From Ruegeria marisrubri (GTDB taxonomy: Bacteria > Pseudomonadota > Alphaproteobacteria > Rhodobacterales > Rhodobacteraceae), in the NCBI RefSeq assembly GCF_001507595.1, contig NZ_LQBQ01000012.1:496001-560000 (forward strand): a stretch of 64,000 bases of DNA, given 5' to 3'. Both the position numbers and the translations under genes were made by a program. Of the stretch, positions 36,495 through 44,224 are shown one piece after another; the first letter of the stretch is position 1, and each line of letters begins with the position of its first letter. The notes under the pieces were generated by a model. That model did not search any database and was not told the DNA's origin. It saw only the letters and a list, made by a program, of their open reading frames with translations.

Positions 36495-37655
36495 ATGTTT
36501 CGGGCCTTTGCCTCGAACATGCTGACCATTCTGGTGGTGGGCCTGTTCCTTGTGGGCGGACTCATCCTGTGGGGCAAGTCGCAATACACGGCTGAGGGTC
36601 CGCTGGAAACGGCGATCTGCCTGCAGGTCAAACCCGGCGCCACCATGACACGCGTCAGCCGCGATCTGGAAGAGCAGGGCGCGATCAGCAGCAGCACGAT
36701 CTTCCGGCTGGGCGCGCAATATGCCGACAAGACGCAGGCCCTCAAGGCGGGGAGCTTTCTGATCGAGGAAGGCGCCTCGATGGAGCAGATCGTCGAGGAC
36801 ATCACCAGCAGCGGGGCCAGCACCTGCGGGACCGAAGTCGTGTATCGCATCGGCGTGACCCGCAACCAGACGCAGGTTCGCGAGTTGAACCCGGCGACGC
36901 TGGAGTTCGAAGAAGTCGCCTCGTTCAACCCGGACGAGGACGCGGTGCCTGACGCCTATACCGAGGTGCGCGGGCAGGCCGACACCCGTTATCGTATTGC
37001 TTTGGCCGAGGGTGTTACCAACTGGCAGGTCGTGGAAGCCCTTGAAAACATGGACTTTCTGATCGGTGAGATCGGAGAGATTCCGCCCGAGGGAATGCTG
37101 GCGCCGGACAGTTACGAAGTGCGCGCGGGCACCCCGAGATCGGAGGTCTTGGCGACCATGCAGGAGCGCCAGTTGCAGCGCGTCAGCGCCGTGTGGGAGA
37201 AACGCCAGGAAGGGTTGCCGCTGAACAGTCCCGAAGAGATGCTGATCCTGGCCTCGATCATCGAGAAGGAAACCGGGATTCCCGACGAGCGTGGCACCGT
37301 GGCCAGTGTGTTCATCAACCGTCTTGAGCGCGGGATGAAGCTGCAGACGGACCCGACGGTGATCTACGGCATCACCAAGGGGCAAGGGGTGCTGGGGCGC
37401 GGCCTTCGCCGGAGTGAGCTTCGCCGGGCAACGCCTTACAATACATACCTGATCGACGGCTTGCCGCCGACGCCGATCGCCAATCCCGGGCTTGCCAGCC
37501 TGGAGGCCGCCGTGGCGCCGGAAGATACGGATTACGTGTTCTTCGTCGCGGATGGATCGGGTGGGCATGCCTTTGCCGAGACCTTGCAGGAGCACAACCG
37601 CAACGTCGCCAAGTGGCGTCAGGTCGAGGCGGAACGGCAAAACTCAGGCGACTGA
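36495..37655 (+). CDS. mltG: Endolytic transglycosylase MltG
   Basis: A 386-residue inner-membrane protein. One N-terminal helix (MLTILVVGLFLVGGLILWG) is followed by a LysM-like subdomain and the YceG catalytic domain. The catalytic Glu is at about 257 in ILASIIEKETGIPDERG, with VFINRLERGMKLQTDPTVIYG and YNTYLIDGLPPTPIANPG following. MltG cuts nascent peptidoglycan strands and limits glycan length. Its start directly abuts the fabF stop, so the two are translated from one message. Confidence 0.95.
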   Translation: MFRAFASNMLTILVVGLFLVGGLILWGKSQYTAEGPLETAICLQVKPGATMTRVSRDLEEQGAISSSTIFRLGAQYADKTQALKAGSFLIEEGASMEQIVEDITSSGASTCGTEVVYRIGVTRNQTQVRELNPATLEFEEVASFNPDEDAVPDAYTEVRGQADTRYRIALAEGVTNWQVVEALENMDFLIGEIGEIPPEGMLAPDSYEVRAGTPRSEVLATMQERQLQRVSAVWEKRQEGLPLNSPEEMLILASIIEKETGIPDERGTVASVFINRLERGMKLQTDPTVIYGITKGQGVLGRGLRRSELRRATPYNTYLIDGLPPTPIANPGLASLEAAVAPEDTDYVFFVADGSGGHAFAETLQEHNRNVAKWRQVEAERQNSGD

Positions 37656-37747
37656 GCTGTTCGGACGGATGGTCCGTTTTGTACTGGCCGGACGACGCGG
37701 TTCGTCCGGATTGTACAAACTGAAATCGGCGGTTCAGGGTTGAATTG

Positions 37748-37780
37748 ACCCGGCAAGGGCGCGTGGGCACCTTGCCGGGT
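37748..37780. terminator. Hairpin between convergent mltG and DEAD-box helicase genes
   Basis: ACCCGGCAAGG-11 nt-CCTTGCCGGGT is a perfect 11-bp inverted repeat seven bases past the helicase stop. Neither side has a good T-tract, so it may act mainly as a 3' end stabiliser or a factor-assisted terminator. Confidence 0.5.
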
Positions 37781-37786
37781 CAGTGC

Positions 37787-39049
37787 TCAGGCCGCCGTCT
37801 TTCGGCGCGGGCGGCGTTTCTTGTTCATGGGCTTGGGGGCGTCCGCTTTCCTCTGCGGTCCACGCCCGCGCTGCGAACGGTTGCCAGACCGCCGTGCCGG
37901 CTTCTTGGGCTCGGCAAATTCCGGCGCGGTTCCGCCGGCCACGGGGATCTCGATCTTCATCAGCTTCTGGATCTGGCGCAGCAGGTCGAACTCGTCAGAG
38001 GCGCAGAACGCGATCGCTTCGCCCTCGCGCCCGGCGCGGGCGGTGCGGCCGATGCGGTGGACGTAGTTGTCGGGCACGTTCGGCAGGTCGTAGTTGATGA
38101 CATAGGCCACGCCGGGAATGTCGATGCCGCGCGCGGCCACGTCAGTGGCGACCAGCACGGTGATCTCGCCCTCGCGGAAGGCCTTGATGGCGCGGTCGCG
38201 CTGGCCCTGGCTTTTGTTGCCGTGGATCGAAGCAGCGTTGTAGCCATCGGCCACCAGCCCCTTCATCAGCTTTTCCGCGCCGTGCTTGGTGCGCGAAAAC
38301 ACCAGCGTCAGGGCGTCGGTGTCGCGCGAAAGGATCTCGCGCAGCTTGGCGGGTTTGTCCGGCTTTTCAACGAAATGCACCGACTGGGTGATCTTGTCGG
38401 CTGCCTTGCCCGGGGGCGAGACCTGCACCCGTTGCGGATTGGTCAGGTAGGCGCGGCTGAGTTCCTCCATCTGTTTCGGCATGGTGGCCGAGAACAGCAT
38501 GGTCTGGCGCGGGGTGCCCAGTTCGGGCGCGATCCGGCGCAGGGCGTGGATGAAGCCCATGTCGAGCATCTGGTCGGCCTCGTCCAGCACCAGATGCCGG
38601 ACCTGGCCGAGATCGACCGCGCCGCGCTCCATCAGGTCGATGAGGCGGCCGGGGGTGGCCACAAGGATGTCGGTGCCACGCGACAGGAACATGACCTGCT
38701 TGTTGATCGACTGCCCGCCGACGACGGTGGCCACGCGCAGTTTCGTCTTTTTGGTGAGCGTGCGCAGGCTGTCGGCGATCTGGTTCACCAGTTCGCGTGT
38801 TGGGGCGAGGATCAGCGCCTTGGCGGTTTTCGGCGCCGGTTTGCCGGGCTGCGCCAGCAGGTGGTCGGTCAGCGGCAGGCCGAAGGCCAGCGTCTTGCCG
38901 GTGCCGGTCTGGGCCAGGCCCAGGATGTCATGACCTTCCATGGCCAGCGGGATGGCCTGGTTCTGGATCGGGGTCGGTTGGGTGAAATTGGCGCGTTCAA
39001 GCGCATCGTTCAGGGCTGGCGCAAGGCCAAGCATGTCGAAATCGAACAA
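37787..39049 (-). CDS. DEAD-box ATP-dependent RNA helicase (RhlE-like)
   Basis: A 420-residue RNA helicase. Motifs in order: Q motif FTQPTPIQ, AQTGTGKT, PTRELV, TPGRLID, VLDEADQMLDMGF, SAT, and HRIGRTARAGREGEA. A basic C-terminal tail (RRSGNRSQRGRGPQRK...NKKRRPRRK) should bind RNA. The likely start is TTG at 39049: AAGGAAG lies five bases upstream of it, while the next ATG (39034) is 20 bases from that site. It probably remodels rRNA or mRNA structure, for example in the cold. Confidence 0.92.
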   Translation of the reverse strand: MFDFDMLGLAPALNDALERANFTQPTPIQNQAIPLAMEGHDILGLAQTGTGKTLAFGLPLTDHLLAQPGKPAPKTAKALILAPTRELVNQIADSLRTLTKKTKLRVATVVGGQSINKQVMFLSRGTDILVATPGRLIDLMERGAVDLGQVRHLVLDEADQMLDMGFIHALRRIAPELGTPRQTMLFSATMPKQMEELSRAYLTNPQRVQVSPPGKAADKITQSVHFVEKPDKPAKLREILSRDTDALTLVFSRTKHGAEKLMKGLVADGYNAASIHGNKSQGQRDRAIKAFREGEITVLVATDVAARGIDIPGVAYVINYDLPNVPDNYVHRIGRTARAGREGEAIAFCASDEFDLLRQIQKLMKIEIPVAGGTAPEFAEPKKPARRSGNRSQRGRGPQRKADAPKPMNKKRRPRRKTAA

Positions 39050-39435
39050 GTAGTCTTCCTTTGTGGTCCGCGCCTGCGTCTGCAATGCGCGAACGAGAGT
39101 CACTGATCGCGCGGGATGCGCGACCGGCAGGGGTTGTGCGTGGCCTCGGGAGCAGCAGGCGAATCCTGCGGCATCCGGCCGACGCGTCAAGAACCCTGCG
39201 TGAATGGGAACTGGAGATATGGGGCGCTGTCGGACCTCGGTTCTGGTCCGTGTGCTCACGCGGCAGCGCTGGAGGGACACATGAGGGCTGCGGCGTGGAA
39301 TGTCAAGCCACCTCGGCAGATTGGTGCGGAACGGCGGCTTGTGCGGTATCCGGGCCGGGCCGTGTGAGTGGGTGGAAATTGAGATTTTATTAACCTCGAC
39401 AGTGCGTTGCCCGTTGCGCGCTGTTGCGCGGAGCC
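39050..39435. other. Intergenic region between helicase and GTA promoter
   Basis: About 390 bases. The helicase promoter must lie near its left end on the minus strand. A plus-strand open frame at 39061-39393 has no family features and atypical composition. The right end turns AT-richer (GATTTTATTAACC near 39385), as upstream of many promoters. I see no RNA gene or repeat here. Confidence 0.4.
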
Positions 39436-39464
39436 TTGACTTGGCGCACGGTTTCGCGTATAAG
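39436..39464 (+). promoter_or_regulatory. GTA cluster promoter
   Basis: TTGACT (39436-39441), a 17-base spacer and TATAAG (39459-39464) are close to the sigma-70 consensus, the best match in the window. The start point should be near 39471, at the ATG of the small leader ORF. Confidence 0.75.
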
Positions 39465-39471
39465 TTGTGTC

Positions 39472-39573
39472 ATGCTAGAAGAAGTGGGCAACGGCCCCGG
39501 GGCGACCCGGTGGCCGTTTTTCGTTTCTCTCGTGCGGAGATCACTCACGCATGAGGTCAAAAGGCAAACATGA
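39472..39573 (+). CDS. Candidate 33-residue GTA leader peptide
   Basis: A short ORF starts with ATG eight bases after the -10 box, so its mRNA would be leaderless. It encodes MLEEVGNGPGATRWPFF, then VSLVRRSLTHEVKRQT, and ends with TGA overlapping the terS ATG (ATGA). The second codon is CTA, a rare leucine codon in such genomes. The terminator hairpin lies within it. It may be a regulatory uORF, or a chance frame; conservation would decide. Confidence 0.45.
   Translation: MLEEVGNGPGATRWPFFVSLVRRSLTHEVKRQT
39490..39521 (+). terminator. Intrinsic terminator (attenuator) in the GTA leader
   Basis: AACGGCC (39490-39496) pairs with GGCCGTT (39512-39518), and CCGGG with CCCGG, closed by a GCGA tetraloop with one bulged T. 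That gives a 12-bp GC-rich stem running into TTTTTC. It begins about 19 bases after the predicted transcript start and precedes all GTA genes, so most transcripts should stop here unless the hairpin is prevented. Confidence 0.75.
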
Positions 39574-39914
39574 CTTTGATTACCCCGGAAGAGCGGGTGT
39601 CCCGGACGGCCGAGCTGTTGCAGTCGTTGGAGGTGTCCATTCGCGGTTTGCGGCAAGCGGCGGAAGACCTGCGCAGGCGGATCGAGACCGGGGAGGATGC
39701 AGACCTGGCGGGTTCAGCCAGACAACTCGGGCAGCTAGAGGGGCTGATCCGAAGTTGCCAGAAAGTGGAGACTAGCTTTGTCGAAAAATGTCACAGACAA
39801 GCGGGAATCGCCCAGGGGGGCTATGCGCTCGACCTGGAACGCGCCCGATCTGAGATCGGGTGCCGATTGGCTCGCCTCCGCGCCTGCTGCGGTGCGGGAC
39901 AGGTTCCTGAGTGA
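39570..39914 (+). CDS. GTA small terminase-like protein (g1)
   Basis: A 114-residue mostly helical protein in the position of RcGTA g1, which encodes the small terminase TerS. Residues 5-75 form a probable coiled coil (ERVSRTAELLQSLEVSIRGLRQAAEDLRRRIE). In RcGTA, TerS lacks normal sequence-specific DNA recognition, consistent with random packaging of host DNA. AAAAGG stands upstream of the ATG. The 3' end overlaps terL by about 90 bases in another frame. Confidence 0.8.
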   Translation: MTLITPEERVSRTAELLQSLEVSIRGLRQAAEDLRRRIETGEDADLAGSARQLGQLEGLIRSCQKVETSFVEKCHRQAGIAQGGYALDLERARSEIGCRLARLRACCGAGQVPE

Positions 39915-41193
39915 AATCGGGGAGGGGGGGCTGTGTGCCCTCCCTTTCCTGTTCGAGTTCTGGGCGCTGCCGCATCAGTTGCCGCCCGAGGGCGACTGGC
40001 GGTCCTGGGTCATCATGGGCGGGCGCGGCGCGGGCAAGACGCGAGCCGGGGCCGAATGGGTGCGGTCGATGGTCGAAGGGGCCAAGCCGTTTGATGAGGG
40101 CGAGGCCCGGCGCGTGGCGCTGGTGGGCGAGACCTTTGACCAGGTGCGCGACGTGATGATCTTTGGCGACAGCGGGATCATGCAGTGCTCGCCCCCCGAC
40201 CGGCGGCCACAGTGGAAGGCATCGGAACGCAAGCTGGTCTGGCCCAACGGGGCCGAGGCGCAGGCCTTTTCGGCGCATGATCCCGAGGGGCTGCGAGGGC
40301 CGCAGTTCGATGCGGCCTGGGTGGATGAACTGGCCAAGTGGAAGAAGGCGGGCGAGACCTGGGACATGCTGCAATTCGCGTTGCGGCTGGGCGAGCGGCC
40401 GCGGGTCTGCGTCACGACCACGCCGCGGAACGTGAAGGTTCTGAAGGATCTGCTGGCGGCGCCGTCCACGGTGATGACCCATGCGCCGACCGAGGCGAAC
40501 CGGGCCAACCTGGCGGAGTCCTTTTTGCAGGAGGTGCGCGCGCGCTATGCGGGCACGCGGCTGGGGCGGCAGGAGTTGGACGGGGTGCTGCTGGCCGATG
40601 CCGAGGGGGCGCTGTGGACCGGCTCGATGCTGGATGCGGCGCGGGTCGAGGCGGTGCCCGAGCTGGACCGTGTTGTGGTGGCGCTGGACCCGGCGGTGAC
40701 GGGCGGATCGGGCGCGGATGCCTGCGGGATCGTGGTGGTCGGCGCGCAGGTGCAGGGGCCGCCCGAGGCGTGGCGGGCCTATCTGCTGGCCGACCGGACC
40801 GTGCAGGGCGTTGGCCCGGCGGGCTGGGCGCGGGCGGCGATCGACGCGATGGACGAATTCGGGGCCGAGCGGCTGGTGGCCGAGGTCAACCAAGGCGGGC
40901 AGTTGGTGGAAGAGGTGGTGCGGCAGGTGGACCCTCTGGTCCCGTTCCGGGCGGTGCGGGCCTCGCGCGGCAAGGTGGCGCGGGCCGAGCCGGTGGCGGC
41001 GCTGTATGAGCAGGGTCGGGTGTTCCATGTGGCCGGGCTGGACGCGCTGGAGGAGCAGATGTGCCAGATGACCGCGCGCGGGTTCGAGGAGCAGGGCTCG
41101 CCCGACCGGGTCGATGCGCTGGTCTGGGCGCTGCATGAGCTGGTGGTGGGGCCGGCGGCGGCCTACCGGCGGCCGAGGGTGCGGGTTTTGTGA
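39823..41193 (+). CDS. GTA large terminase (g2)
   Basis: A 456-residue packaging motor. The ATPase domain has Walker A MGGRGAGKTRAG at about 65-76 and Walker B AAWVDEL, followed by TTTPRNVKVL. The nuclease domain has acidic residues in VALDPAVTGG and LVAEVNQGG. It fills GTA heads with host DNA. I prefer ATG 39823, because AGGGGGG lies just before it; a TTG at 39778 would add 15 residues. The stop codon abuts that of the antisense SDR gene. Confidence 0.93.
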   Translation: MRSTWNAPDLRSGADWLASAPAAVRDRFLSEIGEGGLCALPFLFEFWALPHQLPPEGDWRSWVIMGGRGAGKTRAGAEWVRSMVEGAKPFDEGEARRVALVGETFDQVRDVMIFGDSGIMQCSPPDRRPQWKASERKLVWPNGAEAQAFSAHDPEGLRGPQFDAAWVDELAKWKKAGETWDMLQFALRLGERPRVCVTTTPRNVKVLKDLLAAPSTVMTHAPTEANRANLAESFLQEVRARYAGTRLGRQELDGVLLADAEGALWTGSMLDAARVEAVPELDRVVVALDPAVTGGSGADACGIVVVGAQVQGPPEAWRAYLLADRTVQGVGPAGWARAAIDAMDEFGAERLVAEVNQGGQLVEEVVRQVDPLVPFRAVRASRGKVARAEPVAALYEQGRVFHVAGLDALEEQMCQMTARGFEEQGSPDRVDALVWALHELVVGPAAAYRRPRVRVL

Positions 41194-42036
41194 TCAGTCG
41201 TCCGGCTTTTCGAACTTCGCGAAGGCCTCGGCATAATCGGGGTGCCAGCGCGAGAGGGCGGGGCGGTTGTGGATGATGTCCTCGGCAGCCCATTGAACGC
41301 GCCGGCGATCGCGTTCGGCGTCGACGTCGTTGTCGGGGCAGAGGATGTAGAAATCGCCTTGGGCCATGTGGCCCAGGAAATAGTCGACGGTCTGTTCGCT
41401 GGTCCAGGCGGCGGCTGGTTTTTCCGGCAGGAATGACGCGACCATGCCGGTATAGGTAAAGCCCGGAACGAACAGATGCGCCGAGATTGGCGCGCCGGCT
41501 TCGCGCAGCTCGTGCGCGAGCTGCTCGGTCAGCGTTTTGACGGCGGCTTTTGAGACATTGTAGCCGGGGTTTCCGGGCGGGGTGGTGATCCCCTGCTTTG
41601 ACCCTGTGTTGATGACGACGGCCGGGCGGTCAGCCTCGATCATGCGGGGTAGGAAGGCGTGGACGCCGCGAAGAACCCCCAGAAAGTTCACGTCGAGAAT
41701 TTTCTGCCAGTTGTCGAATGACTCCCATGTCTTCGTCGGCAGGCTGATCCCTGCGTTGTTCATCAACACGGCAACCTGCCCGGCAGCGAAAGCGGTGTCG
41801 GCGAGGTTTTCGATGTCGCCAAGAGAGGTGACATCCGTCGGCACCGCGGTGATGTTCACCGTGTCAAAGCCTGCTTTGAGGTCTTCCGTTGTCGCGTCAA
41901 GCGCCGGTCCCGGCAGATCGGCCAGTATCACGTCCAGCCCGGCTTGGGCAAAACGCAGGGCTGCGGTGCGCCCGACTCCGCTGGCGGCTCCGGTCACGAC
42001 GGCGATGCCGCCGGTTTTCACTGCGCGTTCATACAT
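41194..42036 (-). CDS. Short-chain dehydrogenase/reductase inserted in the GTA cluster
   Basis: A 280-residue SDR. TGAASGVGRT binds NAD(P), NNAGISLP follows, the catalytic Ser is in INTGSKQG, and the Tyr/Lys pair is in YNVSKAA. The substrate is unknown. It lies opposite to all GTA genes, between terL and portal, with its stop codon touching the terL stop (TGATCA at 41191-41196) and 192 bases before the portal gene. GTA read-through would make antisense RNA over the whole gene. In RcGTA these positions are contiguous, so this is an insertion. Confidence 0.92.
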   Translation of the reverse strand: MYERAVKTGGIAVVTGAASGVGRTAALRFAQAGLDVILADLPGPALDATTEDLKAGFDTVNITAVPTDVTSLGDIENLADTAFAAGQVAVLMNNAGISLPTKTWESFDNWQKILDVNFLGVLRGVHAFLPRMIEADRPAVVINTGSKQGITTPPGNPGYNVSKAAVKTLTEQLAHELREAGAPISAHLFVPGFTYTGMVASFLPEKPAAAWTSEQTVDYFLGHMAQGDFYILCPDNDVDAERDRRRVQWAAEDIIHNRPALSRWHPDYAEAFAKFEKPDD

Positions 42037-42228
42037 GGCTGGTTCCTCCTGACACTCAAATCCAGAGGGTAGCGCATTTCGGTCGGATGCCGAGGTTTAT
42101 CCTAAGGGCACACTTTCCAAAGCCGTTGCGCAACCGCCGTACGCCCCATTCCGGGGGCTTAAAGACCTTTCCGTCATAACTCCTTTCAACAAGCCGGGCA
42201 GAGCGGCGGCAGAAAGGAGCATCTGGAC
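42037..42228. promoter_or_regulatory. Divergent region SDR gene / GTA portal gene
   Basis: This 192-base gap must carry the SDR promoter (minus). It may also carry a secondary promoter for the rest of the GTA cluster, since the SDR gene interrupts it. A GCCCC-ATTC-CGGGGGC hairpin lies near 42143-42158. AAAGGAG stands nine bases before the portal ATG. No clear -35/-10 pair was found. Confidence 0.35.
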
Positions 42229-43401
42229 ATGGTATTCGATTTCTTGCGTCGTGGAGCGGCTGAGAAAGCCCCCGAGGCCAAGGCGAGCGCCGCCGGGAAG
42301 GTGGTCGCCTGGCAGACTGGCGGGCGCGTGGCCTGGAGCCCGCGGGACACCGCCTCGCTGACACGCACGGGGTTTTCGGGCAACCCGGTGGGGTTCCGGT
42401 CGGTCAAGCTGATTGCCGAGGCGGCGGCGGCGCTGCCCCTGGTTCTGCAGGACGACGCGCAGCGGTACGAGACGCACCCGGTTCTGCGCCTGATGCGCCG
42501 CCCGAACGCGGCGCAGGGCAAGGCCGAGCTGCTGGAGGCTTTGTTCGGGCAGCTGCTGCTTTCAGGCAACGCCTATGTCGAGGCGGTGCAGGCCGAGGGC
42601 GGGCTGCCGGTGGAGCTGCATGTGCTGCGCTCGGACCGGATGAGCGTGGTGCCGGGGGCGGATGGCTGGCCCAGGGCCTATGACTATACCGCCGGGGGCA
42701 AGACGCACCGATTCCCGGCCGAAGCCATCTGCCACATCAAGTCGTTCCACCCGCAGGATGACCATTACGGGTTCTCGCCCCTGCAGGCGGCGGCCATGGC
42801 GATCGACGTGCACAACAGCGCCTCGCGCTGGTCGAAATCGCTGTTGGACAATGCCGCGCGGCCCTCGGGCGCGCTGGTGTGGAAGGGCGGCGACGGGCAG
42901 GGTGTGATGGCCGAGGAGCAGTTCCGCCGCCTGAGCGACGAGATCGAGGCGAACTATCGCGGGGCGCGCAATGCCGGGCGTCCGATGGTTCTGGAAGGGG
43001 GGCTGGATTGGAAGCCGATGGGCTTTTCCCCCTCGGACATGGAGTTTCAGAAGACCAAGGAAGCCGCCGCCCGCGAGATCGCGCTGGCCTTCGGTGTCCC
43101 GCCGATGCTGCTGGGGATCCAGGGTGACGCGACCTATTCGAACTACCAGGAGGCCAACCGGGCGTTCTATCGCCTGACCGTTCTGCCCCTGGTGACGCGG
43201 GTGGCGGCGGCGTTGTCGGACTGGCTGTCGGGCTTTATCGGCGAGAACCTGGTGCTGAAGCCCGATCTGGACCAGGTGCCGGCGCTGGCGGCAGAGCGTG
43301 ACGCGCAATGGGCGCGGGTGGCCAATGCCGATTTCCTGACCGATGCCGAGAAGCGTGCTCTGCTGGGCCTGCCGGCGCTGGCGGAGACGGCGGATGGCTG
43401 A
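42229..43401 (+). CDS. GTA portal protein (g3)
   Basis: A 390-residue HK97-type portal protein. Markers are the YETHPVLRLMRRPN segment, LLLSGNAYVEAV, YDYTAGGKTHRFPAEAICHIKSFHPQDDHYGFSPL, and AFGVPPMLLGIQGDATYSNYQEANRAFYRLTVLPL. It forms the dodecameric ring at the head vertex through which DNA enters and leaves. Its end overlaps g3.5 by eight bases. Confidence 0.95.
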   Translation: MVFDFLRRGAAEKAPEAKASAAGKVVAWQTGGRVAWSPRDTASLTRTGFSGNPVGFRSVKLIAEAAAALPLVLQDDAQRYETHPVLRLMRRPNAAQGKAELLEALFGQLLLSGNAYVEAVQAEGGLPVELHVLRSDRMSVVPGADGWPRAYDYTAGGKTHRFPAEAICHIKSFHPQDDHYGFSPLQAAAMAIDVHNSASRWSKSLLDNAARPSGALVWKGGDGQGVMAEEQFRRLSDEIEANYRGARNAGRPMVLEGGLDWKPMGFSPSDMEFQKTKEAAAREIALAFGVPPMLLGIQGDATYSNYQEANRAFYRLTVLPLVTRVAAALSDWLSGFIGENLVLKPDLDQVPALAAERDAQWARVANADFLTDAEKRALLGLPALAETADG

Positions 43402-43618
43402 CACGCCGGGATATCCGCCCTTTGACTGCGCGCCGGGCCTGCGTCTGGCCGCGCATGAGAGGGTGGCCGAGATCCAGCACGCGCATCTGTGCCGACGGCT
43501 GGATCAGATCGAAGAGATGATGGAACGGCTGGAGCGCCGGTTGTGGCTGACGGTCTATGGCGTGGCGGCGGTGATCCTGGCGCAGGCGTTCCAGTCTTTT
43601 CTGACGGTGACGCCATGA
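43394..43618 (+). CDS. GTA g3.5 small membrane-type protein
   Basis: A 74-residue protein in the g3.5 position. A basic/acidic coiled region (RVAEIQHAHLCRRLDQIEEMMERLERRLW) is followed by one C-terminal hydrophobic helix (LTVYGVAAVILAQAFQSFL). Its role in RcGTA is not well defined. It overlaps both neighbours (ATGA-type junction with g4). Confidence 0.75.
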   Translation: MADTPGYPPFDCAPGLRLAAHERVAEIQHAHLCRRLDQIEEMMERLERRLWLTVYGVAAVILAQAFQSFLTVTP

Positions 43619-43644
43619 ATTCAGTGGCTTACGAGGAGTTGTTC

Positions 43645-44190
43645 ATGGATTTGGAACGCAAGTTCGCGCGGTTCGGCGATGGGCTGTCGGTGACCGAGGA
43701 CGCGGTGATCGAGGGCTATGCCAGCCTGTTCGGCCAGGTCGATCAGGGCCGCGACGTGGTGCAGAAAGGCGCCTATGCCGCCTCGCTGGCCGGGCTGAAG
43801 GCGGCCGGACAGCGGGTCAAGATGCTGTGGCAGCACGACCCGGCCCAGCCCATCGGCGTGTGGGACGAGGTGCGCGAGGACGAGCGCGGGCTGTGGGTCA
43901 AGGGGCGGTTGCTGGAAAGCACCCAGAAGGGCCGCGAGGCGGCCGAGTTGATCCGCGCGGGTGCTCTCGACGGGCTGTCGATCGGCTATCGCACCAGGCG
44001 GGCCGTTAAGGATGACAAGGGCCGGCGGCTCTTGACGGAACTGGAGCTGTGGGAGGTGTCGCTGGTGACCTTCCCGATGCTGCCCAGTGCGCGGGTGGCG
44101 GCAAAGGGGACGGACCCTGATGCCGAGAATACCTGGCGCAGTATCGCCGAGGTGTTCCAGAGCGCCCGGCTGGAGCTGGCGCGAAGGTAG
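43645..44190 (+). CDS. GTA prohead protease (g4)
   Basis: A 181-residue HK97-type prohead protease. VIEGYASLFGQVDQGRDVVQKGAYAASL opens the domain. The catalytic His is in MLWQHDPAQPIG and the Ser in LDGLSIGYRTRRA. It trims the capsid scaffold domain. GGAG six bases before ATG 43645 supports this start; an ATG at 43615, overlapping g3.5, would add ten residues. Confidence 0.92.
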   Translation: MDLERKFARFGDGLSVTEDAVIEGYASLFGQVDQGRDVVQKGAYAASLAGLKAAGQRVKMLWQHDPAQPIGVWDEVREDERGLWVKGRLLESTQKGREAAELIRAGALDGLSIGYRTRRAVKDDKGRRLLTELELWEVSLVTFPMLPSARVAAKGTDPDAENTWRSIAEVFQSARLELARR

Positions 44191-44224
44191 CGCGCCGAAA
44201 TCTCACCCCAAGAAGGATGTGCTG

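Noticed and set aside
39061..39393. A 110-codon plus-strand open frame upstream of the GTA promoter
   Set aside because: No recognisable domain, no ribosome site, and its start overlaps the leader of the divergent helicase gene. Treated as intergenic.
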